Of a stretch of DNA of 64,000 bases, positions 59,901-64,000 are shown piece by piece. The position numbers and the translations under genes are program-made. Within the stretch, counting starts at the first letter, position 1. Each line of letters opens with the position of its first letter. The notes beneath the pieces were generated by a model that searched no databases, was not told the origin of the DNA, and worked only from the letters and a program-made list of their open reading frames with translations. Source of the DNA: Branchipolynoe longqiensis (taxonomy: Eukaryota > Annelida > Polychaeta > Phyllodocida > Polynoidae); assembly GCA_030323885.1 (NCBI GenBank), contig CM059190.1, positions 85,738,709 through 85,802,708 on the forward strand. The letters are read 5' to 3'.

Positions 59901-61889
59901 ATTAAATTAATTTCTTCTTTATTGTAGAACCTCATAGGTTTTTTGTGACTGCCCACTCTACAGTGAAGTACAAGTCAGTCGCTTCTTTTGTTGATTAAGT
60001 GGGGGAAATTTCAAACGTGGACAATTGGTCTTCCTCATTTCACTGCTCCTTTCCCTATCCTACTTATGCCAAGCGCCAGGCTAGGTAGCGACAAGTATCA
60101 ATTTGTAAGTCATTGACTCGACTCAGGCAGTTTGGCTTTTGTATGCCTGCTAATACTTATTGACAAATAGAAAGAGTGCATACAGAATTAATGTATTCAT
60201 TCATCCAATGGATTGATAGTGCTCAACCAGCTAGTCATATTGGTATAGTGAATCAAACCTAAGGAAGTGCACTTGAAATAAATTGTGTTCCTATTCAGTG
60301 TCTATGAGAGGGGGGCTACACAATGCATTACACTGGCATGCTGCTACAGTTTTCCCATGAGGCTATGTGTGCATGCTCCCACGTGCATAAATGCACGACG
60401 GAAAAATTCATAGATTTAAAGAGATTTTTGTTTCTGTTGCTTAATATCGGGATCTTACAAGCAGTTGTGATCACAATTTCTATGTTTTTCTTCTTAAAAA
60501 AAAGTTTTTTAAAAGCAAAAAGGCTCTTAACACTAGACGCCAACCTGGGACCCGGGAGGTCTCTGGAGTGACTGGTCCCCGGGCCGCCCACTGTACTGGC
60601 CCCCTGCAAACTGCCCGTACATGGGAGACGAGGGGTCACGGCCGGACTCGGCCATAAGGTCATATTGCTACAACCAAACGAAACGGCACGCACTTGAAAT
60701 AACAGCTTTTTGTTCGGTGGAAATATAATATATAAAAATTATATATTATTTATGATATATATAATAAATTATATATATATACGTATATAATACATTATAT
60801 AATATATATAACATAATATATCATATAAATAATACATATTATAAATAATATATATAATCTATAGATTATATATATGTGATATATAATATAGTATATATTA
60901 AACATAATATAATAATATATTATAAAAATAATATATATAATATGGCATATATATTATATATACTATACAAAATGATAATTATTAAGTATTGGATATATTA
61001 AATCAAATACATAATAATTATATAGCAAATATTGTATATATATACATATATATCAGGCTGTAGGATTTCATGGTAATGATCATTACCGGTAATGTGGCGT
61101 TACTGCACTGGGGAAACTACGGAACCAAAATAGTGTTTCCCATGATATTAATCAAGTATTTACGGCAAAAACTGAAAAACTTGACAAATGCTTGTGATTG
61201 TGCTACAGACGGTTGTTTTCATTTCATTGTAGATGACTAAAGGTTATGTACAATTTCTGGACAGGTGTGTTCAAAATATACTACTACTAAATTTACTTAC
61301 CTATTTCAAGAATGGGTACCCCTCACCAATTTTACAGAACCAAAAAACAGTTACCCATGGGTCCCCATGAGTACTAGGCACGAACCCAAAGTGTTTTCCA
61401 TGAAATCTGAATATATATATATATATATCTATATATGTATTATGTATGTATATCTATCAAATATTTACATAGATATGCATAACTGATTTAAGTGTAGAAA
61501 TGATGGGAATCTAATGAAGTAAAGATTGAAACTACAACACAAAGGTTAGCATTGAACCCCCATACACACTATATACTATTAGTATACGTATATATACTAT
61601 TAGTATGTATATATATAATTAGATATTGGTGACACACCATTTCAATACTGAAATATGCAGTGAGTGACTGAAGTGTGACCTGAGTGCAAGTGAAGGTGAA
61701 ACTAAACACAATACAAGACTTGGCACACGTATGTGTTTAGTTATTACTGTGGCACACCTGAGAACCGGGACCACCCAGTATTTGTCGGTTTGTGTCCCCG
61801 TCCCGGCCGAGGGACTGATACTGGCCGCCCTGGTACCGGCCCCCCGGGCCGCGCCGCCCGCCGTCCGCCTCCGGGAACTGATCATACTG
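35774..61889 (-). CDS. Multi-exon gene: Gln/Gly/Tyr-rich scaffold with proline-rich C-terminal part (partial)
   Basis: Ten exons on one strand, in order 61758-61889, 60545-60667, 59639-59749, 58455-58547, 53858-53983, 51672-51890, 50178-50276, 48558-48686, 45338-45505 and 35774-35921. All have AG/GT borders. The first nine are phase 0-0. Joined, they give about 449 residues, without a predicted folded domain, signal peptide or membrane segment. The start and end lie outside the recognised exons. Introns range from 0.8 kb to 9.4 kb and are filled with repeats. Function is inferred only from the last exon: a cytoskeletal or adhesion scaffold recruiting Ena/VASP and SH3 proteins (PPKPPR in exon 50178-50276). 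That the last exon belongs to the same transcript rests on strand, phase and position. Alternative splicing of the symmetric exons is expected but untested. Confidence 0.7.
35922..37146. other. Intronic or intergenic sequence, mostly AT-rich
   Basis: AT-rich 36020-36110 and 36650-37140. Apart from the motif cluster at 36417-36455 nothing is recognised. Confidence 0.4.
36417..36455. promoter_or_regulatory. ETS, YY1 and RFX X-box cluster, candidate promoter
   Basis: Within 39 bp: ACTTCCGG (ETS type), AAAATGGCGCC (YY1 type) and GTCGCCATAGCAAC. The last fits the RFX X-box GTNRCC-N2-RGYAAC exactly. The cluster is 500 bp upstream of exon 35774-35921 on the minus strand, and could drive a transcript starting there. 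No exon was found on the plus side. Confidence 0.35.
37147..37473 (-). mobile_element. SINE family B, full-length copy
   Basis: The best copy of the family. The minus-strand head reads GGAGCGGGACGTAGCTCAGG, then CGGTAGAGTG, a textbook A box. GGTCATCCGATCGATCC is the B box. The body and the tail TCTAGAGGCGTCATTAAAT, then AAAATAAAC, follow. Confidence 0.85.
37474..38820. other. Intronic sequence of the large gene, no exon recognised
   Basis: T/C-rich tract at 37850-37905, (AAC)n at 38000-38025, and a CTCF-like CACCAGGTGGCA at 38486-38497. Several open frames are T-run or repeat artefacts. Confidence 0.4.
38826..39698. mobile_element. Nested pair of inverted-repeat elements
   Basis: The outer ends share GGACTGAAGCTGCGACCC (38826-38843). 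At 39659-39698 the same sequence forms a perfect hairpin: ACTGAAGCTGCGACC and its inverse around CGGCGTGCCA. Within lies a second element, 38865-39350, with ends GGGGCGTAATCGATTAA and TTAATCGATTATGCCCC. A T run and AT-rich DNA fill 39500-39600. Confidence 0.6.
39913..40035 (+). repeat. (GGT)n tract
   Basis: GGTGGT with GTT and ATG interruptions, abutting the tail of a SINE A copy. Confidence 0.95.
40044..40380 (-). mobile_element. SINE family A, full-length copy
   Basis: Inverted tail TTGGAGTTTTACGTCCTGG through an inverted head with CGTGGGTTCGAATC (B box) and GGAGACGGACGCTCAACTC. It ends CGGCCATCCCATCTGG. Confidence 0.9.
40381..42009. other. Intronic sequence with C runs
   Basis: C runs at 40899-40909, 40981-40996, 41140-41155 and 41195-41208; the frames across them are Pro/Gly-rich. 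A strong CTCF-like GCCACCTAGTGGCC lies at 41936-41949, and an X-box-like GGTTGCCTGGAGAC at 41027-41040. No exon recognised. Confidence 0.4.
41936..41949 (-). promoter_or_regulatory. CTCF-like motif
   Basis: GCCACCTAGTGGCC, inverse GGCCACTAGGTGGC, matches the CTCF core at every constrained position. About 60 bp before the 27-bp array. Confidence 0.4.
42010..43395 (+). repeat. Minisatellite, 27-bp unit, about 50 copies
   Basis: Unit CCACCAATGGGCACACTC, AACTGTCTG. The period is exactly nine codons and the unit lacks stops in most frames, so frames of 462-527 codons (LPPMGTLNC, CHQWAHSTV repeats) run along the plus strand and 188-256 codons on the minus. Two sub-variants are ordered in space: GGGCACACT to 43070, GGCCACACT or AGCCACACT from 43080. 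No start context, splice sites or homology supports translation. Confidence 0.95.
43396..44380. other. Intronic sequence with an 80-bp degenerate repeat
   Basis: 43730-43990 carries three to four copies of ATTATACAGTGTACATT, TATCCATGCTTGATTAGT, GGTCATTGGACAAACAAA. The rest is unremarkable, apart from a short tandem AGTGGTTAAACAAACACGG at 44251-44291. Confidence 0.6.
44381..44886 (+). mobile_element. Non-coding element sharing a LINE 3' end
   Basis: The last 70 bp (GTGGCAGTCAAATAATGAAA, GCAGTCTTTGTCACATCAC, AACCGACAGCATGATGATG) match the 3' end of the LINE at 19093-19385. The 400 bp upstream has no reading frame. It may be a SINE using that LINE's tail or a decayed LINE copy; the left boundary is uncertain. 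Confidence 0.5.
44887..45337. other. Intronic sequence
   Basis: A CTCF-like GCGCCACCTGGC lies at 45129-45140. No repeat recognised. Confidence 0.4.
45338..45505 (-). CDS. Ser/Gln-rich exon of the large gene
   Basis: 168 nt, phase 0-0, between CCCCCACAG and CACCCAG/GTACACC. 56 residues: NQHEVSESRSAGWDGDTFVA, QHARQEFQSSVQEDSSGSSS, YVRQSTMSTTSSSSTQ. It ends in a Ser/Thr run directly before the proline-rich exon 9.4 kb downstream. It keeps the Gln-rich opening of the other exons but lacks the Tyr-Gly core. GC-rich and CpG-rich against AT-rich flanks. Disordered; many potential phosphosites. Confidence 0.8.
45506..46499. other. Intronic sequence
   Basis: G runs at 45510-45530 and 45560-45575 next to the acceptor, then AT-rich. 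No repeat recognised. Confidence 0.4.
46500..47790 (+). repeat. Degenerate tandem array, about 20-bp unit
   Basis: CAATGACAGACAGCAATGAT-type unit, about 60 diverged copies. A higher-order phrase, GACAGCAATGACACAGATATG then ATCAATGACAGACAGC (quoted in parts), recurs between 47320 and 47620. Much more diverged than the 27-bp array. Confidence 0.9.
47791..48196. other. Intronic sequence
   Basis: No repeat or exon recognised. Confidence 0.35.
48197..48464. mobile_element. TIR element built of iterated TTGCGACCACTT motifs
   Basis: Left GCCCCAGTCACACTGTAGC and right GCAGTAGCGTGACTGGGG are inverse. The interior repeats TTGCGACCACTTTG, GGTTGCAAG and AGTTGCAAGTAGTTG. 268 bp, no coding capacity. Related to 34440-34762. 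Confidence 0.75.
48558..48686 (-). CDS. Symmetric exon of the large gene
   Basis: 129 nt, phase 0-0, between GTTTTGGCCAG and TCTGAG/GTGACAC. 43 residues: QQTSQDDLNGNKVSAIDGIF, AKNATLGRDGKLPGGIQGTP, GSE. Starts with Gln and ends GSE, like the GSQ ends of exons 60545-60667 and 61758-61889. A second AG three bases inside would drop one Gln (a CAGCAG tandem acceptor). No known domain. Confidence 0.8.
48885..49062 (-). mobile_element. SINE family A, head-side fragment
   Basis: CCAGGCTAGGTAGTGATAAG, TTGGTTTGACTCGGCTAGGG, then a triplicated GTTCGAACCCAGGAG at the B box, ending CGGCCATCACGTCTGG. The triplication is a local tandem event. Confidence 0.8.
49063..50177. other. Intronic AT-rich sequence
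   Basis: (ATT)n at 49486-49510 and an A/G-rich tract at 49977-50036. No exon recognised. Confidence 0.4.
50178..50276 (-). CDS. Symmetric exon of the large gene with an SH3-type PPKPPR motif
   Basis: 99 nt, phase 0-0, between GATTCTCCAG and GCTCAG/GTCAAAC. 33 residues: QGVRGLDPSCGGFAGSGYVP, EDVAPPKPPRAAQ. Retains the Gly-Phe-Ala-Gly element seen as GQFAG in exons 59639-59749 and 60545-60667. APPKPPR matches the PxxPxR class of SH3-binding sites. The acceptor is again a CAG/CAG tandem. Confidence 0.75.
50277..51671. other. Intronic sequence
   Basis: GA-rich tract at 50455-50655 and C runs at 51516-51524 and 51559-51573. No exon recognised. Confidence 0.4.
51672..51890 (-). CDS. Longest symmetric exon of the large gene, Gln/His/Gly-rich
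   Basis: Acceptor TTTGTAACAG; donor AAGAAT/GTAACG gives 219 nt and phase 0-0, consistent with its neighbours. Inner GT sites at 51747 and 51729 would break phase. 73 residues starting FGQQGYLDHQGGQGGPGQQY, with an internal duplicate GSYSTLPHK ... GGYSTLPHR and a His/Gln-rich end. The YSTLP duplication suggests growth by internal duplication. The donor is weaker than in the other exons, so the 3' border is the least certain. Confidence 0.7.
51891..52687. other. Intronic AT-rich sequence
   Basis: (GT)n at 52188-52222 and (AT)n at 52340-52375. No exon recognised. Confidence 0.4.
52688..53010 (-). mobile_element. SINE family A, near full-length copy
   Basis: Inverted tail TTGGAGTTTTACATCCTGG to inverted head CTACCAGGGTTCGAACCC. 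The last part of the head is missing. Confidence 0.85.
53011..53857. other. Intronic sequence with an X-box-like site
   Basis: 53106-53118 reads GTTGCCAGGCAAC, a near-palindromic RFX X-box with one-base spacer. A G run lies at 53561-53572. Nothing else recognised. Confidence 0.35.
53858..53983 (-). CDS. Symmetric QYD exon of the large gene
   Basis: 126 nt, phase 0-0, between TTGTACACAG and TTCACAG/GTCAGAC. 42 residues: QYDVQDVSKQGQTSPMQGQF, SDHRLSGTFPRYRSQTKVPI, SQ. The opening QYD, the middle SPM-x-GQF and the ending SQ align directly with exon 60545-60667 (QYD, SPMYGQF, GSQ), the clearest evidence of exon duplication in the gene. Confidence 0.85.
54323..56030 (-). pseudogene. DIRS/Ngaro-like retrotransposon fragment, broken
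   Basis: From 56023 leftward: a start MAMKQSKAEAPRALNEGEEP, then a frameshift near 55875. An acidic then Lys-rich gag-like segment follows (55498-55839; KHKHKRKAHSSDGDEYMRAR). After further breaks comes a gag-like segment (55144-55422; LHTVHKGVLWALSAIAPIAN). A 277-codon frame (54323-55156) holds a basic Gly/Arg stretch and then the entry of a tyrosine-recombinase-type reverse transcriptase (EWNKITENFTILSLAEGVRI ... KFCEKGIIEPALHVAGEFIS). It stops before any polymerase catalytic motif. RNase H and recombinase parts are absent. It lies in the 4.5-kb intron between exons 58455-58547 and 53858-53983, in the gene's own orientation. The DIRS assignment is from remembered family sequence shape. Confidence 0.65.
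56192..56247 (-). mobile_element. SINE family A, isolated 3' tail
   Basis: GTTTGTTTGTTGTTGTTTT, ACGTCCTAGCAACATCTAAG, GTCATATCAGGACGGG. GTTGTAAGATG occurs on both sides (56178 and 56248), a likely target duplication, so this very short copy appears to have inserted as such. Confidence 0.75.
56248..56835. other. Intronic sequence
   Basis: No exon or repeat recognised; ends in (AT)n at 56819-56833. Confidence 0.35.
56836..57632. mobile_element. Inverted-ended element of about 800 bp
   Basis: Left GGGTCACTCTCCTGAAAAC then TGG; right CCAGTTTTCAGGAGACCC. These are inverse except for a 3-bp indel. Both flanks are ATATAT. The interior is AT-rich and without a reading frame. Confidence 0.65.
57633..58454. 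other. Intronic AT-rich sequence
   Basis: Repeated ATTACCCTGATTAAACTGAA-like phrases at 57890-58160 suggest a degenerate tandem of about 90 bp. No exon recognised. Confidence 0.45.
58455..58547 (-). CDS. Symmetric exon of the large gene
   Basis: 93 nt, phase 0-0, between GTCTCCACAG and TCCGAG/GTGGGAG. 31 residues: YGPQGSPVPGGLYRDKSPGG, RPGLVQRAVSE. Opens YG after the acceptor CAG, as if the Gln codon of a QYG start were absorbed in the splice site. The SP-x-x-GGLY and GRPG parts resemble GGQYSGRPG in exon 60545-60667. Confidence 0.8.
58605..58920. repeat. Poly-G run followed by an AT-rich palindromic stretch
   Basis: About 26 G with two or three breaks at 58611-58634. Then TATATTATATATAATAT-type sequence at 58705-58900. 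Confidence 0.85.
58921..59638. other. Intronic sequence with a 15-kb-region paralogue
   Basis: 59242-59320 (AAAAAAGTGTCGCCAGGCTG, GGCTATGGAAACACCCAC, ATGATTTTGCAATCTAATATG) is homologous to both flanks of the pogo-like element at 15317-15813. A YY1-like GCGCCATCTTG lies at 59417. Confidence 0.5.
59639..59749 (-). CDS. Symmetric QFD exon of the large gene
   Basis: 111 nt, phase 0-0, between TGCTGATTCAG and TCTCAG/GTCTGGG. 37 residues: QFDFSEEALRTVSKRMYGQF, AGSRLGHRSSTGPPDSQ. MYGQFAG is identical to that in exon 60545-60667, and the ending PP-x-SQ is shared. The frame stays open into the intron. Confidence 0.85.
59750..60544. other. Intronic sequence with a SINE A piece
   Basis: 60048-60135 is family A body (CGCCAGGCTAGGTAGCGAC, AGTATCAATTTGTAAGTC). 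The same mid-body break and a preceding GGGACAATTGGnnTTCCTCA occur at 48850-48885, so the two partial copies share a junction. Confidence 0.5.
60545..60667 (-). CDS. Symmetric QYD exon of the large gene
   Basis: 123 nt, phase 0-0, between TGGTTGTAG and TCCCAG/GTTGGCG. 41 residues: QYDLMAESGRDPSSPMYGQF, AGGQYSGRPGDQSLQRPPGS, Q. Best representative of the repeated exon type: QYD start, SPMYGQFAG core, GGQY, PPGSQ end. GC-rich coding block in AT-rich DNA. Confidence 0.9.
60715..61075. repeat. AT-rich palindromic stretch
   Basis: TATATAATATATAAT-type sequence with little else, within the intron. Confidence 0.8.
61076..61757. other. Intronic sequence
   Basis: (AT)n at 61411-61440 and a duplicated ACTATTAGTATACGTATAT phrase at 61573-61615. 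No exon recognised. Confidence 0.4.
61758..61889 (-). CDS. Symmetric QYD exon of the large gene, most 5' recognised
   Basis: 132 nt, phase 0-0, between GTTTTGGGCAG and TTCTCAG/GTGTGCC. 44 residues: QYDQFPEADGGRRGPGGRYQ, GGQYQSLGRDGDTNRQILGG, PGSQ. Shares QYD, GGQY and the PGSQ end with exon 60545-60667. Very GC-rich. Further 5' exons must exist beyond it; none is convincing in 61.9-64 kb. Confidence 0.85.
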
Positions 61890-61989
61890 CTGCCCAAAAC
61901 ACGCAGACATCGCCTTCACACATGTGTACTTTTAATATGTACATAATGGGTATGTAGTCTATGAGTAGCAAGTATGTAATGTGTCTTTA

Positions 61990-62150
61990 TAAAAATGTCA
62001 TATATAACATGTGGAGTCTAATATATATTATATATTTATAATATATATAATATTATATAAAATATATATAATATACATATTATATTACATAATACATATA
62101 TTACATATATCACATATATTATATATAGAAATTATATATAATACATTAAT
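61990..62150. repeat. AT-rich palindromic stretch
   Basis: TATATTATATATTTATAAT-type sequence directly abutting the element at 62151. Confidence 0.8.
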
Positions 62151-62625
62151 ATGGGTCAGGATCACGAAAAGAGGCCAATTGGTGGAAGTTGTCGGCGTCG
62201 AGCATGGATGTCGGCGTCGATCGGTATAATTATAATTTAGCATTCACAGAGGTCTTGGAAAGTCTTTAAATTTATCCTGAATGTAAAGGTCGAGAAAATA
62301 CGACCTGATTTGTTTCTAGGATAATTTAATATAAAACAAAAAAATGCACGAGACTTTAAGAATTGCGATGCCGACATCTGTTAAAGTTGTCGGCGTCGAT
62401 CATTGGATGTCGGCATCAATCGGTATAATTATAGTTTAGCATGTACAGAGATGTTGGAAAGTCCTTAAATTTATACTGAATGTAAAGGTCGAGAAAATAC
62501 AACAACTGTATTTGTTTCTAGGATAATTTAATATGAAACAAAGAAATGCACTACACTTTTAAGAATTGCGATGCCGACATCTTCACTTTACCACCGATTG
62601 GCCCGTTTTCATGAGGCTGACTCAT
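62151..62625. mobile_element. TIR element with an internal tandem duplication
   Basis: Left ATGGGTCAGGATCACGAAAA and right TTTTCATGAGGCTGACTCAT are imperfect inverses; the homology continues through GGCCAATTGGTGG / CCACCGATTGGCC. Inside, a unit of about 197 bp is repeated directly (from 62187 and 62383), each starting GTTGTCGGCGTCGA and ending GCGATGCCGACATCT. Confidence 0.75.
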
Positions 62626-63395
62626 ATATTATTTTATATAACATGCAATACACTTAATATGTAATATGCACTGAATCAGTTACACTAGATAATATATATG
62701 GGTAATATGTACAAATCATGTAATATATAACACCTACTACATATGTTGTATTATATATTAAATATATAATATATTAAAAATATCATATGTAATATATAAC
62801 ATATTGTACAAAATAATGATTTAAGCATAAAAAATAAGCATCACCGTGCTTGACAATACATAATCACCGATCAATCATTATATCTGGTATTAATGATGAA
62901 TGTTATCTAAAAGTACATATCAATAGATCATTATTTATTTAAGCAATTAAGACATGGTTAAATGTTGATATTTGTTTCCACAAACGGACAAATTACAATC
63001 GCGAGTAATTATCGTTCTGAACAACTTAATCCTAACCAATATGCACATGGAGACTGCTACGCTGTTTTCAGGCTTTCCTCCTAAACTAAACCAAAGTTGA
63101 GATTGATCTGTATTTCTTTTGCAGAAGAATATATATGAACCACTAACAAGGTTTTCACCATGCAGACAAACAACTGAGTAAAGAAACTAAACCTAGCTGA
63201 GATAAAGATTTTATGGAAAATCCATTTATCATACACAACAAATAACAAGGACCTCTAGAAAGTAGCAGTTAAGTGTTCTTTGACATGACGATTCAGATGC
63301 AAGTATCAGTGAGCGGGGCCTACACTCGACACAGCTGGCGACTTATGACAAATTGTTCACTTTGTAGGCCTGATTCGTGGACAGCGTGCTATATA
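62626..63395. other. AT-rich unassigned sequence
   Basis: Palindromic AT DNA to 62830, then ordinary AT-rich sequence. A 92-codon frame at 63273-63551 runs into the hAT-like element and is not a gene. Confidence 0.4.
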
Positions 63396-63635
63396 CAGGG
63401 TTGCCAACAGTGGAAGAAAAAAGAAAAACCGGAAGATCTTAAGGGTCTGGGGGGTACTCCCCCGATTTCTTTTTTCTTTCAAATAATCCGTAAGATTCAT
63501 ATAATATTATTATATTATTGGTATTTCAGGGTTGCCAACATTGGAAAATGAAAAACCGGAAGATCGGCGTAAGGTAATAATGGGACATAAAATACCATAC
63601 ACCTTACGGCAGAACCATAAGGGTTGGCAACCCTG
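63396..63635. mobile_element. hAT-like MITE, compact copy
   Basis: CAGGGTTGCCAACAGTGG at the left and GGGTTGGCAACCCTG at the right, with TATA on both sides. A second left-type end at 63537 (CAGGGTTGCCAACATTGG) means two direct left ends share one right end. The same arrangement is traceable in 21264-22125. Confidence 0.8.
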
Positions 63636-63674
63636 TATATATAACAGCAGTAGCTGAGTTCAGAATTGCCATAC

Positions 63675-63715
63675 CAAGTCATGGGGCCGTAGTAGCCGTA
63701 TCGTGTGTAGGAGCC
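63675..63715 (-). CDS. Possible exon, Tyr/Gly-rich (weak)
   Basis: Reads GSYTRYGYYGPMT between an AG and a CTTG/GTATGG donor. Composition suits the large gene, but the 41-nt length breaks the phase 0 pattern and the acceptor lacks a pyrimidine tract. Probably chance or a mis-bounded exon. Confidence 0.15.
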
Positions 63716-64000
63716 CTTAGTCCACCAATGGTTCATATATATGGATGTATTGAACAAGGATGGCAGCATGGAAGGAACCGGTGCCAAATTTTTGGTAATA
63801 ATAATCCTAATAATAATAATAACAAATATAAAGAAATAATAGATTTAATAATTATTATTATAAAAACCAAACAGATAATAATATACTAGTCAAACTGATG
63901 TAGAATATAAAACATAATGTACAAGAATTTGGGGAACAAAATTTGGGGGATTTTCTTCGGTTCAAAATGTTTGGGTTGTTTTTTTTTAAAGAAAGAAAAA
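63716..64000. other. AT-rich window edge
   Basis: (AAT)n at 63797-63822 and no recognised feature. Confidence 0.4.

Overview
This is a eukaryotic nuclear window, most likely from a mollusc (probably a gastropod). The reasons are spliced exons with GT/AG junctions, long AT-rich introns, no operons or ribosome-binding sites, and many tRNA-derived SINEs, small inverted-repeat (TIR) transposons, minisatellites and a DIRS-like retroelement fragment. The mollusc assignment rests on the style of the repeats and is inference. Perhaps 2% of the window is coding.

The one well-supported gene is on the minus strand. At least ten exons run from about 61.9 kb down to 35.8 kb. Nine of them (61758-61889, 60545-60667, 59639-59749, 58455-58547, 53858-53983, 51672-51890, 50178-50276, 48558-48686, 45338-45505) are whole numbers of codons and enter and leave in phase 0. 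Several open with the same Gln-(Tyr/Phe)-(Asp/Gly) start and share a Met-Tyr-Gly-Gln-Phe-Ala-Gly core, so they look like duplicated cassette exons coding a disordered Gln/Gly/Tyr-rich chain. The tenth exon (35774-35921) carries APKP and LPPPPPELL motifs resembling the Ena/VASP-binding part of zyxin/LPP-type adhesion proteins. No LIM domain or other folded domain is visible, and both ends of the gene are missing or unrecognised.

A second candidate is a short minus-strand exon at 24111-24228. It begins with a Kozak-like ATG in a CpG-rich patch and ends at a good donor. It may start a separate gene running leftward, or be an alternative first exon of the same locus.

Region by region: 1-15 kb is SINEs, small DNA elements and minisatellites (a 216-bp array at 4.3-5.5 kb and a 45-bp array at 11.4-12.2 kb). 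From 15 to 24 kb there are pogo-like and hAT-like elements, a LINE 3' end, a 123-bp GT-rich array and a triplet-repeat block. From 24 to 35 kb there are the CpG-rich exon, 48-bp and 22-bp arrays, TTAA-flanked elements, an element built of iterated short motifs, and an 800-bp polypurine tract. From 35 to 64 kb is the large gene, whose introns hold SINEs, a 27-bp array (42.0-43.4 kb), a 20-bp degenerate array (46.5-47.8 kb), the DIRS fragment (54.3-56.0 kb) and TIR elements.

The long open frames in the arrays and low-complexity tracts are by-products of repeat structure, not genes. No rRNA, functional tRNA, CRISPR or prokaryotic system is present.
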